DNA from: Congeria kusceri
Lineage: Eukaryota; Mollusca; Bivalvia; Myida; Dreissenidae
Direction: 5' to 3'
DNA: 64,000 nucleotides
Assembly: GCA_027627225.1 (NCBI GenBank)
Contig: CM051027.1
Span: 91,553,151-91,617,150 of the forward strand
In this document: in pieces, positions 53,532 through 64,000 of the stretch
Layout of the letters: each line of letters starts with the position of its first letter
How positions within the stretch are numbered: the stretch's first letter is position 1
Translations under genes and position numbers: made by a program
Notes under the pieces: model-generated
Seen by the model: the letters and a program-made list of their open reading frames with translations, nothing else
Databases searched by the model: none
Told to the model about the DNA's origin: nothing

Positions 53532-56299
53532 ATGGAGGAGCCACGTCGAATGCGCAAACGTGACATGCGCGTTGCCAAAACTAAATATGTGTTCGGGTAT
53601 CCCCGGCCTCGTATTGAAATCGTCTCAGAAAGCGGACGAAGAGCGGGGGGGGGGGGGGGGGGGGGGAGAGAAGGAACTGTGGATGAAATTGATCAGGAAA
53701 GTGATCACGACAGCGAGGACTACGATGATGAGGATTACGATGAGGACGAAGATGAGGATTATCTTCCTTTTGAGCTCCCTCAGATCGGTTACCCGGATAC
53801 TCCGTCCCTTCCTCCCAGTAGCCAGAGCTTCCGGTCAAGGTTTGACTTCGTCTTAATTTACATAGACGTAGCACTATCAAATTACCCTATATGTATTGTG
53901 TGAGTATATTGTAATAATTGTCAAAATGTACCATAGATAATTACTTTAATTATACTTCTAGTTCCCTGTGACATAATTGTTATTAAACAGTCGCATACCA
54001 ATTGTAAAATAACTTCAAATATTTTACTAGTATGTATAAAACACATTTTTTGGTAATACTTATATGATCATACGGCAGTGAGCAGTGCGTGTAAAACAAA
54101 TATAAGATAACACTACTGGTAACATGTTATTTTAAATAATGCAAGAATCCGTTGTCTGCGTTCTTCAGATACAGCGACTACACCGAAAGCGTAGCGGAAC
54201 TGCCGTCACTTCCGCCGTCTCGGAACCTGACAGCTCAGACGAAGGTAGTAAAATAAGAAAGCTGAATATGATATTCGTATGTGACAAAGCTGTATCAAGT
54301 AGATAAACGTGGAGTATATTAGGAAGAGCAGTGGATGCTGCCGAAAAATGTCGCAGATATCAAAGAACCTATACGCATGTTTATCGACTCAAATGTGTAA
54401 TAAGTAAAACATCGAAGGACGGTGTCATATTATGTACTCGTGAGTAGCCTAAATTATCCATGGGAAAAAAACATGTATTTCCAAAAACTATATTCCTAAT
54501 GAACGCCTTCATATAATTTTGATCAAACTCTTATTTCTGTTATGTACAAGCGCGCGACTTGAACTGCAACTAAATCTAGTTTAACAACAAGTTTATTCGC
54601 CCCTAGCGGACCCACAAGACGCACTTTACCGGCCCCTCACAGCGGGCAGCCACCCGGAAGTCAGCCAGGACCGCCAACACAAAGGCAACCAAGTGAGCAT
54701 TAGTTATCAGTAGTAGCGCGAACTGGGTGTCGTACATATATAAGACAATGTTCATCTTCGTACGTATACTCCAATAGTATTGTTTGCTTTTTGCGACGCA
54801 TTGAACTTGTTGAAAACCGATTCATTGTGATACATTGTATTTAGTTATTGAAAGAAAAGTCCAACTAATCGGAAGTTATTGAGAAAACACAGTTAACGCT
54901 TGTTTGCTTTTCAATTCAATTTTTATTTTTTAGTATAATTATGTGCAATTTTACTATCTGACTGTTTGCAATAGTCGTTCCCAATCTCCACCCTTGTTGT
55001 TGTCAATCCTTACGGTGTCGATAAGGCAATCATGGCAATAAATTGTTGTCGCTCGTAATTGTAGTCGCTCGTTGCATATTGAGATATAAGCAAAACTATA
55101 ACAATCAAATTGTGGAATATGCGGGTACTACATATCACTACGTGGTTTGTCCTGTCTGGTAGGTCTAAGGAGAAAGAATGCTCGGTCGACTGCGGATATG
55201 ACGAGGAGGGCCGCAGTCGCCGGAGCACCGAGAGAAGCCAGACACTGCCAGCAGGACCTGTCATCAGCACCGTGAGGAGCTTCCAGGGAAAATTCTTCGA
55301 TCCAGGTAAAAACGTATAAAAATATAGAATCACATCTTAGCTCGTAGCATTTTCCTGGTAAATATATATAATTTTACCTGTATTTTATTTGATTTTCAAA
55401 ATAAAAAACAACAAAATTGTAATGTTACAGGTTAATGGAAATAAAATTCCAATATTCGTAATAAATACCTTTTTACTTTGTCATAAGTGACCAAGCAGGT
55501 GATGCTCTATGACATTGGTATGACGCAGGGTCGCAGACTCCCGTGGGAAATATGGAGCCCCTGAACAAGGCTCCAGTAGCCCAGGAGGCCGCCAAACAAA
55601 CCCCGAAGTCGGGAACCAAGCCTTCCGGCTCAAAACCGGGAACCAGGGACAGCAATCGATCTCAGGTATACAGAATAACGCTCGCCCATTGTCCAGTACT
55701 AATATATCGTACATAAATCACATATCAGGGCATAGATTCTGCGACAGAAGTAACATAATTATTAAAATAATCAAAATTGTTATGTTAATTCTGTGGTGTG
55801 TAGGTAAATGATATAAATTGGAGCGTAAAGTTCTACGAAAACCACGGTGTGCCTTTTAGACACGCAGAGCCCGCAATTCATTTTTGTATTTAAAAAAAAT
55901 TACGCTTAATTAAAATCAAACGATATACAGCATCATATTATAAATTTTGTTGTAAGCTGTCAAAATGTTAATCCCCGTTAATACAATGTCCTAGTTGTGA
56001 ATGTGGGCCAGTAAAATCCTCGACAATAAACAAAAAATGCACTTGTCCCTTATAAATGTTAGGTCTAGGAAAGTAGAAATGGTAACATGTCTAATAATGC
56101 AATCGCAACAACCACGGGTGGTAGAACATAACCACGGTACTGTAGTGTATGGCGCGTGCCTGTGTTGCAGACGAGCCACCACAGCGTTCCCAAGGCGGCG
56201 TTGCTAGGCGCCGTGTTCATCTCAAACCTTCTGAGGGCGAACAAGAAGAACAAAGAGAACTTCGAGGCTGCAGTCCAAGGCGAGGATGGGGCGGAATAG
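53532..56299 (+). CDS. unrecognised six-exon gene, acidic low-complexity protein of 292 residues
   Basis: Exons joined by eye: 53532-53839, 54169-54244, 54607-54692, 55163-55305, 55529-55665, 56171-56299. Every intron is GT-AG (donors GTTTGA, GTAGTA, GTGAGC, GTAAAA, GTATAC; acceptors TTCTTCAG, CCCCTAG, CTGGTAG, GACGCAG, TTGCAG). Phases 2, 0, 2, 1, 0 agree at every junction, and the chain ends at TAG 56297-56299: 879 bases, 293 codons. The ATG follows an in-frame TGA at 53487. The protein starts basic, has a Gly run, a strongly acidic Asp/Glu stretch, Ser/Pro/Lys-rich middle exons and a final exon with one short hydrophobic segment (ALLGAVFISNLL) before a Lys/Asn-rich end. Mostly disordered by composition. 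I do not recognise a family; additional 5' coding or UTR exons are possible. An AATAAA at 56831 may end the transcript. Confidence 0.75.
53645..53666 (+). repeat. G22 homopolymer inside the coding exon
   Basis: Twenty-two G residues encode seven glycines in the first coding exon of the gene at 53532. Any length change not divisible by three would shift the acidic region into another frame, which is also open to the end of this exon. Confidence 0.85.
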
Positions 56300-58078
56300 T
56301 GAATAGTATTTTACGTATATGTGTATTTCTGATGTTCATGTTACTATTGTGAACAACATATTTCTATAGCTAAATTACATATTACTATTGATGAATTACA
56401 TGTTACAATTGCTGATTTACATTTTACTGTAGCTGAATTACATGTTACAATCGTTCTATTGCTGAATTACATGTTACTGTTGCGGAATTACGTGTTACTG
56501 GTTTACGATGATAAATTACATATTCACATTGCTGAATTACATGTAAGCTATAATGCCTTGGATTAGGCAAGGTACACATAATAGCCACGCACACTGTTCA
56601 AAATGCGACTTTAAAATGTTGGTAGAAAACACACTGGTCATAGGATAGCAGCAACTGTTGAAAGTATCGGCCAGCACAGATGCATTTGCATTGATAAAGG
56701 GCTGATTCTAGTTTGTGAAATGGCAGTCATATAAGAACTGTAAATAGTGTACCCATGTGCTTCAGTAGAAGAGTAGAAGAAAACGTTTCATTAAATTTAT
56801 TATTAGCTACTCAAACATGGAACGCCAAGTAATAAAGAAGAGAAAATGACAAAAAATCCCTTGCCAATAATGTAAAGTTGTTATAAATACATCAAGTATA
56901 CAGAAAACACCTACCAAACAACATAATATGCGCAAGTAAAACTGTTGTAAGTACATGTACAAAACTAAAAAATCACTCTTAATACAAATATTATAAATTG
57001 GAGATATTTTAGAATGTAACCGGTACCAACAATAATATTAATATGAAATAGATAGGTTAATCAAGATATTGTTATATAAATGCCTCAATGCATAGACTTT
57101 ATAGCTGCAAAAAAAAGCAAAAAACTTAATAAGCAGTATATTGCAAGTAAGTAACAAGTTCAATAAACAATTTTATTGGTGCTCTGATATTATTTGAAGT
57201 TAAACTAGCATATTCTTTTAAATGTGCTTTAATAGGTACAACATATTTATTGTAGAAAACAAACATAAATGCATGTGTTGTTTTTTTTATCTCACATGAC
57301 AGAAAATCATGAATTTATAGAGGAAGGGAAGACCATAAATAACGTGGTCACAACTTTAGGTCCTACCCTTTTTCCATAACGAATGTTTTTAGTATAAAAT
57401 GTAAAATTTATGTCATTTGTACATGTAATTTATTTTGGAAATAAAATATATTTTAAGTAAAGTAGAGGGCCATTAAATATGTATAACTGACTTCTTGAAA
57501 TATTTATTTAAAAAAAAAGAGTATATAAATAATACAAACTAACTAAAAGTAAATATGTAACTCTGAACTGGGAAACCTACACCATGCTTGAATGATCCAA
57601 CAAGATGGCTGTTGTACTGGAATAGCATCAAACAGCAAAAATACATCCTTTTGCAAACATTCTGATTTACGGAAATATAAAGACTGAATACAAGTACATG
57701 AAATAAAAATCACAAAATATATTTTTTATTTGCACAATATCTATACAAGCAAACATCAATCAACATTATATACAGCTTTAAAAACAAAATGTATACATTG
57801 TAATTTAATCTAAAATTGCACACTAGTATAAAAGCCTGTAAGAAAACAGACCTGCTAATGTCCTGTATGAAAATTCTCACAGCAAATGACAAGTCCCAAT
57901 GATTACTTGGACTATGAGACATCGTTAAATTTTGACATGATACTAAGGTTAATTTTCTTTGCCCAATTAACATACATCCCAAGGCTCAGTCCTCAGTATA
58001 CTTGTGTATTAGCATCTTCTTATTTAAATAGAACTGTTTTGGTTTAAAAAAAATCACAATTATTAATTAACATAATTA
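56300..58078. other. 3' flank of the six-exon gene
   Basis: Starts with an imperfect short tandem repeat (56360-56545; unit about 25 bp around GCTGAATTACATGTTAC), probably in the 3' UTR. AATAAA at 56831-56836 is the best polyadenylation candidate. The remainder is AT-rich without coding signals. Confidence 0.45.
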
Positions 58079-59609
58079 ACAAGAGCTGTCAGAGGACAGC
58101 GCGCTCGACTATTCGAAGTATTTCAGTTGGTACATATTTTGGATAGTGGGCATAAATTTGTTAATATACAATATTTTAAAGTGAAGCCTTGTATAGTTTA
58201 TAAATTTTTGGAACAAAAACTTTAACTACAAAGTCTATGTAAAACGTGGGCTAACTCTGTCAAAATACAAAAGAGCTATAGGTAATGTTGCCCCTGATAA
58301 TAGAGTTGATGACAAAGGTTAGGTCCAGGTTTCAAGTGAATAATTTATGTAGTTTTGAAGTAACAAAACTTTTGAATATAAACTTTAACCAGAAAATCTA
58401 TGTGAAAAAGGGGCATAACTCTGTCAAAAGAAAAAACATAGTTAATGGTAATGATGCCCCTGATACTAGAGTTGATGACAAAGGTTAGTTCCAAGTTTAA
58501 AGTGAATAACTTCTGTAGTTTTGAAGTTACCAAACTTTTGAACATAAACTTTAAACACAAAATCTAAGTGAAAAGGGGGCATAACTCTGTCAAAATACAT
58601 AATAGAGTTATGGGCAATGTTGCCCCTGGTACTAGAGTTGATGATAAAGGTTCTAAGTTTCAAGTGAATAGTGTAGTTTTGAAGTTACAAAACTTTTGAA
58701 TATAAACTTTAAGCAGAAAATCTATGTGAAAAAGGGACATAACTCTATCAAAAAACAAAATAGAGTTATGGGGAATGTTCACCCTGATACTGGAGTTGAT
58801 GACAAAGGTATATTCTAAGTTTCAAGTGAATAACTTTTGTATTGAAGTTACAAAACTTTGGAATATTAACTTTAACCAGAAAATCTATGTGAAAAAGGGA
58901 CATAACTCTGTCAAATACAAAACAGAGTTATGGGGAATGTTGCCCTTGATACTGGAGTTGATGACAAAGGTTAGTTCCAAGTTTCAAGTGAATAACTTGT
59001 GTAGTTTTGAAGTTACAAAACTGTTGAATATAAACTGTAACCTGAAAATCTAAGTGAAAAAGGGACATAAATCTGTCAAAATACAAAACAGAGTTATGGG
59101 GAATATTGCCCCTGACACTGGAGTTGATGACAAAGTTTAGTTATAAGTTTCAAGTGAATAACTTCTGTAGTTTTGAAGTTACAAATCTTTTGAATATAAA
59201 CTTTAACCAGAAAATCTATGTGAAAAAGGGGCATAACTCTGTCAAAATACAAAACAGAGTTATACGGAATGTTGCCCTTGATACTGGAGTTGATGAGAAA
59301 GATTAGTTACAAGTTTCAAGTGAATAACTTATGTAGTTTTGAAGTTACAAACTTTGAATATAAACTTTAACCAGAAAATCTAAGTGAAAAAGGGGCATAA
59401 CTCTGTCAAAATACAGAACAGAGTTATGGGGAATGTTGCCCCTGACACTGGAATTTATGACAAAGGTATATTCCAATTTTCAAGTGAATAACTTATGTAG
59501 TTTTGAAGTTACAAGACTTTTGAATAAAAACTTTAACCAAATTCAGATGTGGACGCCGACAGGGGTAGTAGAAAAGCTCACCTATTCTTCGAATAGTCGA
59601 GCTAATAAA
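58079..59609 (+). mobile_element. inverted-repeat element with eight 165-bp tandem units
   Basis: It begins CAAGAGCTGTCAGAGGACAG (internal GCTGTC/GACAGC hairpin), then CTCGACTATTCGAAG at 58104-58118. The exact complement of that 15-mer closes the element at 59587-59601, followed by CTAATAAA. Between them about eight units of roughly 165 bp repeat GGGGCATAACTCTGTC, GAGTTGATGACAAAGG, TTTTGAAGTTACAAAAC and TAAACTTTAACCAGAAAATC. The frames that appear in it are periodic. A family I associate with bivalves; the mechanism is unknown to me. Confidence 0.7.
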
Positions 59610-60523
59610 TTGAACAAGATTACTTCTGATCTGATACCATTCGTTTTCAACTAAATTATATACAATACTAATATTATTCTATTTATTATTTTCTTACTAT
59701 AAAACAAATTGAAATTCTGACCAATAAAAAGGGTATTGAAAATAAACAAAACCCCTTAAATGTAAAAAGTGCGAAACTGCCATACTTTTTATGCATTATG
59801 GGATTACAATGCCCAATGAAAGTTTTCTACAGTAACCACTCCGTGGATAATCAGATTTTTGCAAAATTGTTATATGTTTAAATGTTTGAACATCTTTTCT
59901 GTCTGCCAAAACCAATGTTCTCGTTCTGTTAGTAAAACAGGTATTTTGATAACCACTTAGTAGCTGTAAGTATTACATCAAGCACAAGATGGTGACAACT
60001 AACTAATAACTGCCTGGTCACCAATGATAGACTGTAATGGTTACTGGTATAGATAGAGGTCGTAACACTATATTGATTACTGATAATGGTCTTTTACATG
60101 AACTGTTCTGGCTTACTTTAGAACTACAGTGTAGTAGCATCTTCCTGTTCATCACTTGCCATCCTTCACTGCTGAATATTTACATATAAACACTTGCTGA
60201 ACTCCGTGAATGTATTCACTATCACTTTGTTACAGTTTCCCACTGATTCTGTTTATGAATCACTGGTACGAGGTCAATATGCACTAAAAGTTTTCACAAC
60301 TTCCTTGTACAAGAACATCTGTCAAATCAGGCTTCCACAGAAAAAGAATTGAACACTCTAATAGCATTGTCTGAGTTTATTTCTCTTTCAACATGTATCA
60401 CATATCCAGATCTTAAACAACTTAAATTTACATTCAGTCTTATCCCATCATCGTTCGGATCACTGACTGTTACACTGAATCACAAAGTTTCGAGATTTTC
60501 AATGTTGAGAACCTTGTCCGGTG
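59610..60523 (-). other. probable 3' UTR and downstream flank of the SPPL3 gene
   Basis: No coding content. It lies downstream of the SPPL3 stop on the minus strand. TTTATT (AATAAA on the minus strand) at about 59681-59686 is a possible polyadenylation signal. Confidence 0.4.
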
Positions 60524-63382
60524 TTAAACATCCAAGTCTTTTGGTACCTGGTTCACAATGAACGGCTCATGCCACATTCTCCTTAGATCTCCCTGAAACA
60601 ATCAGATGTTTGATAATAAATGGAAAATAACTGCATAAATGTCAAGAGATTTAGAGCTGCAATGATAAAGCCATGACTCGATTCGATTTGATTTGCGGCT
60701 TACCTTCAAGTATGCCATAGTAAGAAGGGGAAGGAGGGTGAACGGCACCAGGTAGAGGAGAGCCGGCTGTGCTGCCTTGAACACCTCACTGGATACGGTG
60801 GCTGTCAGCAGACCTGACAGAGGACACAGAATGTGGGGTATTAATGAGGCGCGTCGTGGGAAAACCGGACTTAATGCATGTGCGTAAAGTGTCCTCCCAG
60901 ATTAGCCTGTGCAGTCCGCACAGGCTAATCCGGGATGGCACTTTCCGCTTTGATGGTATTTTCTGTTTCAAGGAAGTCTCTTCTAACCATAAATCCACTT
61001 CAGGCGGAGTGCCGTCCTGCAGTCCGCACAGGCTGATCAGGGACGACACTTTACGCACATGCATTAAGTCGGGTTTTCCCACTATGCGCCTCAAATGATA
61101 ATGTAGATACTGCCTGCATAGCATAACCAGATTGTTCTTACATGGGCAAAAGCTTAACTATGTACACATAACACGAAAATCATATCATGTAACATTTTAT
61201 TTACATATCATAATGATGCGTATTTTATCTAGTAAAAAACTAAAAGTTTATTAACACATCATAATCAAGTGTACTTTAAAAAAACTTAAGTTTCTTTACA
61301 CATCATAAGGAAGTGTACTTTTTATCTTTGTTAAAGTTAATACACATATAAGTTATAATATGTGAATTAACTTTTACAAACATACAAATATTAACAAAGT
61401 GTACTCTTATCTACAGTTTTTATCCCATCATCAAGCGTGCATTGACGAAATACCGTAAACCCCAATGGAATAAACTTAACTTGATTCACACACTGTGAGA
61501 GGAAGCAAACACGCGTAGTATAATGACGTCATCTTGTTGAATTTCGTGATGACATTTTATGTTTTTCACAATATTTAGTGTGTTTTCTTTCAATTATTTT
61601 CAAAGACAGAAAATGATGGGATAAATAGAATACTAGGTACGTGTTGAATAAAGATACGTTCATTTGCTTGGCACAAAAACCACTCGCCAAAGCTTGTGGT
61701 TCAGGTTTTCTAAGCCTCGTTAAATAAACTTATCTTTATTCAACACTAACCTAGTATTCTCTATATCTACATGTACGTATCATAACCAATGTGACTCTCA
61801 TCTATGCACCTACAATTTATTTTCAAATTTTCAATAAATATGTATATACCATGTACTACATGGATTATACTGACTAATGAGATTCTTACCGAGAAAGTAG
61901 CCAATGAGAGAGCAGTGGAAGTACGTGATTTTCTGAACGTAGGAGGGTGGCGGTGGGATGCCCTGGTCTGCAGAATTCAGCTGCGACCGCTTGTAGGCAT
62001 CGTAGCGCAACACAAAACACAGCAAGAGACCCGGCATCACCTGATCATACGTCATACAAGGGTTGTTCAATAAATGTGTCGACTGGCTTTATGATTTAAA
62101 TACGATATGTTACAGAGCAGTGAAATGCACATCACAATAAACAGGAACCTATTTCAAACATGTGTTCAAAGTTTCAAAACAGACTATTTGAGAAAAACAG
62201 TGATATTAACAAAACGGGCACTAAACCGCTATCACCTCAAGGCGCAATTGCCATTATGACGACATTGTCACTTCTTGTAATATAAAATTAGTGACAGGGA
62301 AACCCATGCGAAATGCGATATTTGTGCATAAAATTGAGAAAAATCGCAAAAAATGTTCACCAATGCAATTTTACGTAGCACCAAATTTTTGTAGTGCGAA
62401 TCAAAAAAAGGTTGCCATAGAATACACAATGCTCGGTCTGGTTTGCAGTTTTGTCACTATGCGGTGAGATTTTATCCAGATCTCAATACACCTTTAATGG
62501 GAAGTGCGAGCATGTGCATGGTGTATTTTTCTCGATTGAAACAAGCGTTCACAAAATTAAATTGCAGTAAATCCCATAAAAATCTAAGGAAATCCCATAC
62601 ATTTTGGAAAACGCCCATAGATTTTTGAGATGAGAAATTATCTCATATGAAAAAATCCTTTCCCAGTCACTGTAGAATGCGTATAGTGTCACATAATTTA
62701 ATTGTTTTATCGAAATGTAAAATACAAGCTAAGCTGTCTCTAATTCCACTCTGCTTTATTGTATTTTCCATAGTTACATGTAGGTCATTACAGGATAACA
62801 AAATGTTGTAAAAATGTGCATGTGAAGTGTTATAGGGCAAGAGTTACTGAATGCTATTGATAACTATAGTACAAGCATTAATTACTTTTCCATACCATAT
62901 TTGCGGTTGTAGCAAAAAAATAAATAATTTAATACAACATTAAATGAGACTTATAACCAACAAATACATGATGTAAAGAGCGTATTACTTACAATGTCTC
63001 CAAGACCCAACATGGAAAAGTGACTAGAATTCTGCATGCTGCAAATAAACAAAGATTAATACACTCGTAATACACATACATGTTATAACACAGGCAAGGA
63101 TCATTTAACTTTTAAGATGACAATTTGAATTTAAAAAGTTTAAAAAGTTTCCATGAACAACTTTCATAACTAAGTACAAGTATTTTCTAATCCTGGAGCT
63201 TTTTATAACCAAGACCTATATCAGTCTTGTAAACAGTTTAATGCACAGTGACCACATGCGGTGTACAATCCTACTGTTGTCACACATGGATACCTTGGGA
63301 AGACCAGTTTCCCTGGCAACGATAATTTGGGTGCCTCCCTCATCAGGCCCGTGAAATGGAATTTCTTTGCCAGCATACCGAC
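60524..63382 (-). CDS. SPPL3: signal peptide peptidase-like 3, C-terminal five coding exons (partial)
   Basis: Intramembrane aspartyl protease; known family members act in the Golgi, cleaving type II proteins such as glycosyltransferases. Minus-strand exons in order: 63294-63382, 62993-63038, 61890-62040, 60704-60813, 60524-60592. All introns are GT-AG (donors GTATCC, GTAAGT, GTAAGA, GTAAGC; acceptors GCTTCAG, TTTGCAG, GATCAG, CTGTCAG, TTTCAG) and all phases agree. Exon 1 here encodes [10 protein letters not shown]. Exon 2 holds the catalytic GxGD motif (FSMLGLGDI). Exon 3 continues [14 protein letters not shown] and ends in [10 protein letters not shown]. Exon 4 has the PAL motif ([16 protein letters not shown]). 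Exon 5 begins GDLRRMW and stops at TAA 60524-60526. The YD-containing helix and N-terminus lie beyond the window end. It converges with the gene at 53532-56299. Confidence 0.93.
60845..61093. mobile_element. palindromic MITE in an SPPL3 intron
   Basis: The termini are inverted over about 60 bp: left TGAGGCGCGTCGTGGGAAAA, right complement TGAGGCGCATAGTGGGAAAA, both continuing into CTTAATGCATGTGCGTAAAG. Inside lies a second palindrome, GCCTGTGCAG/TCCGCACAGGC. 249 bp, no coding capacity. It lies in the intron between the PAL exon and the preceding one. Target duplication is unclear. Confidence 0.75.
61612..61775. mobile_element. second foldback MITE in the same SPPL3 intron
   Basis: Arms 61628-61656 and 61731-61759 are complementary at 27 of 29 positions (GAATACTAGGT...GAATAAAGATA and its complement), enclosing about 74 bases. 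Upstream, TTTATCCCATCAT at about 61418 is the complement of GATGGGATAAA at 61615-61625, suggesting a larger or duplicated target. Confidence 0.6.
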
Positions 63383-64000
63383 CTGAAGCAAACAAACTTA
63401 AACACTAACGACTCTGCATTATTAAACGCATTAAGTCATGGGGATAAAAGATAATTTCTGGGGTACTTATACATAAACAAAGCTGCATTTTTAAACACAT
63501 CAAGTCTTGGAAATAAAAATAAAATTCTGGGGTACTTACATGTATACATTAACAAAGCTGCATTTTTAAACAAATAAAGTCATGGGGTTAAACAAACTGA
63601 AATTCATTAAATGCTCTTAAAAGTAATTTTGTCATCAATCAACTGTCCAGAACACAGGTAAACCTGAAAAAGCATTCTACAAGGATCAAGAATGACAGTC
63701 ACAGCTACATGTATTGTTGTTACTTACTAATTAGATCTGCATTAAACTGCAGACATGGTCTAGCATTATCACAACCAACAATAGTGTTTTATCCAGGAAG
63801 GCAGAGGGGCATGGCGCAATATATTCAAGAAGGGCATTGTAGCGCGCTGTGTACTTTTAAAAGGACACGTGTGTCAGTGTGTTGCCTATGGGTATCATAT
63901 TTATATATACAAATTGTATATACAAAATTATATAAAAGCATGCACCAAAAACAAGTTTTGGCACAAGCAATGTTCAATATTCACACGGATTAAACTAACA
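63383..64000 (-). other. SPPL3 intron with short tandem repeat
   Basis: Part of the intron upstream of the first visible SPPL3 exon. A block of about 70-75 bp repeats three times at 63416-63595 (TGCATTTTTAAACACATCAA, TTCTGGGGTACTTA). I searched for the next upstream SPPL3 exon and did not find it before the window end. Confidence 0.5.

Overview
The window is eukaryotic nuclear DNA from an animal, most likely a bivalve mollusc. It is AT-rich, its cellular genes are split by GT-AG introns, and it is dense with interspersed repeats. From memory, several families look like bivalve repeats: elements opening with ATGCCCCC, elements opening with AAGAGGGCC around a hairpin, and a palindromic MITE carrying AGCCTGTGCAG arms that I associate with dreissenid mussels. 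The species call is an inference; nothing here proves it.

Layout. Bases 1-20441 are gene-poor: SINE heads on the minus strand (1.4-2.9 kb), a pogo/Tigger-like MITE (3338-3982), several ATGCCCCC-type elements with internal tandem units (5856-6670, 9568-10334, 12667-13277, 19181-19880), a 33-bp minisatellite (11397-12640) and a 75-bp minisatellite (14826-16060). Two weak candidate transcription units were seen (8291-11389 plus, 18269-19160 minus).

Bases 20446-42771 are the main feature: a head-to-tail array of three almost identical Ty3/gypsy LTR retrotransposons sharing four 594-bp LTRs (LTR-int-LTR-int-LTR-int-LTR, period exactly 7244 bp). One 4-bp target duplication (CTGA) brackets the whole array. 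Each unit has a tRNA-Leu-like primer site, a gag frame without an in-frame AUG, a candidate -1 frameshift cassette, protease-RT, an in-frame TAA inside RT shared by all three units, RNase H-integrase, a 1.16-kb non-coding 3' region and a polypurine tract. At least nine unit-specific single-base differences show the copies are distinct but very young.

Bases 43614-46229 are a decayed hAT (BED-finger) DNA transposon. 47371-50010 holds one bivalve-type repeat nested in another. 50-53.5 kb is mostly featureless, with a SINE head and a promoter-like patch near 52.4 kb.

Bases 53532-64000 hold two cellular genes that only appear when exons are assembled by eye. On the plus strand is an unrecognised six-exon gene (292 codons plus stop; phases agree at all five introns; a G22 tract lies in its first coding exon). 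On the minus strand are the last five coding exons of a signal peptide peptidase-like 3 (SPPL3) gene, with the GxGD and PAL motifs. The two genes converge tail to tail, separated by about 4.2 kb that contains a 1.5-kb inverted-repeat element (58079-59609).
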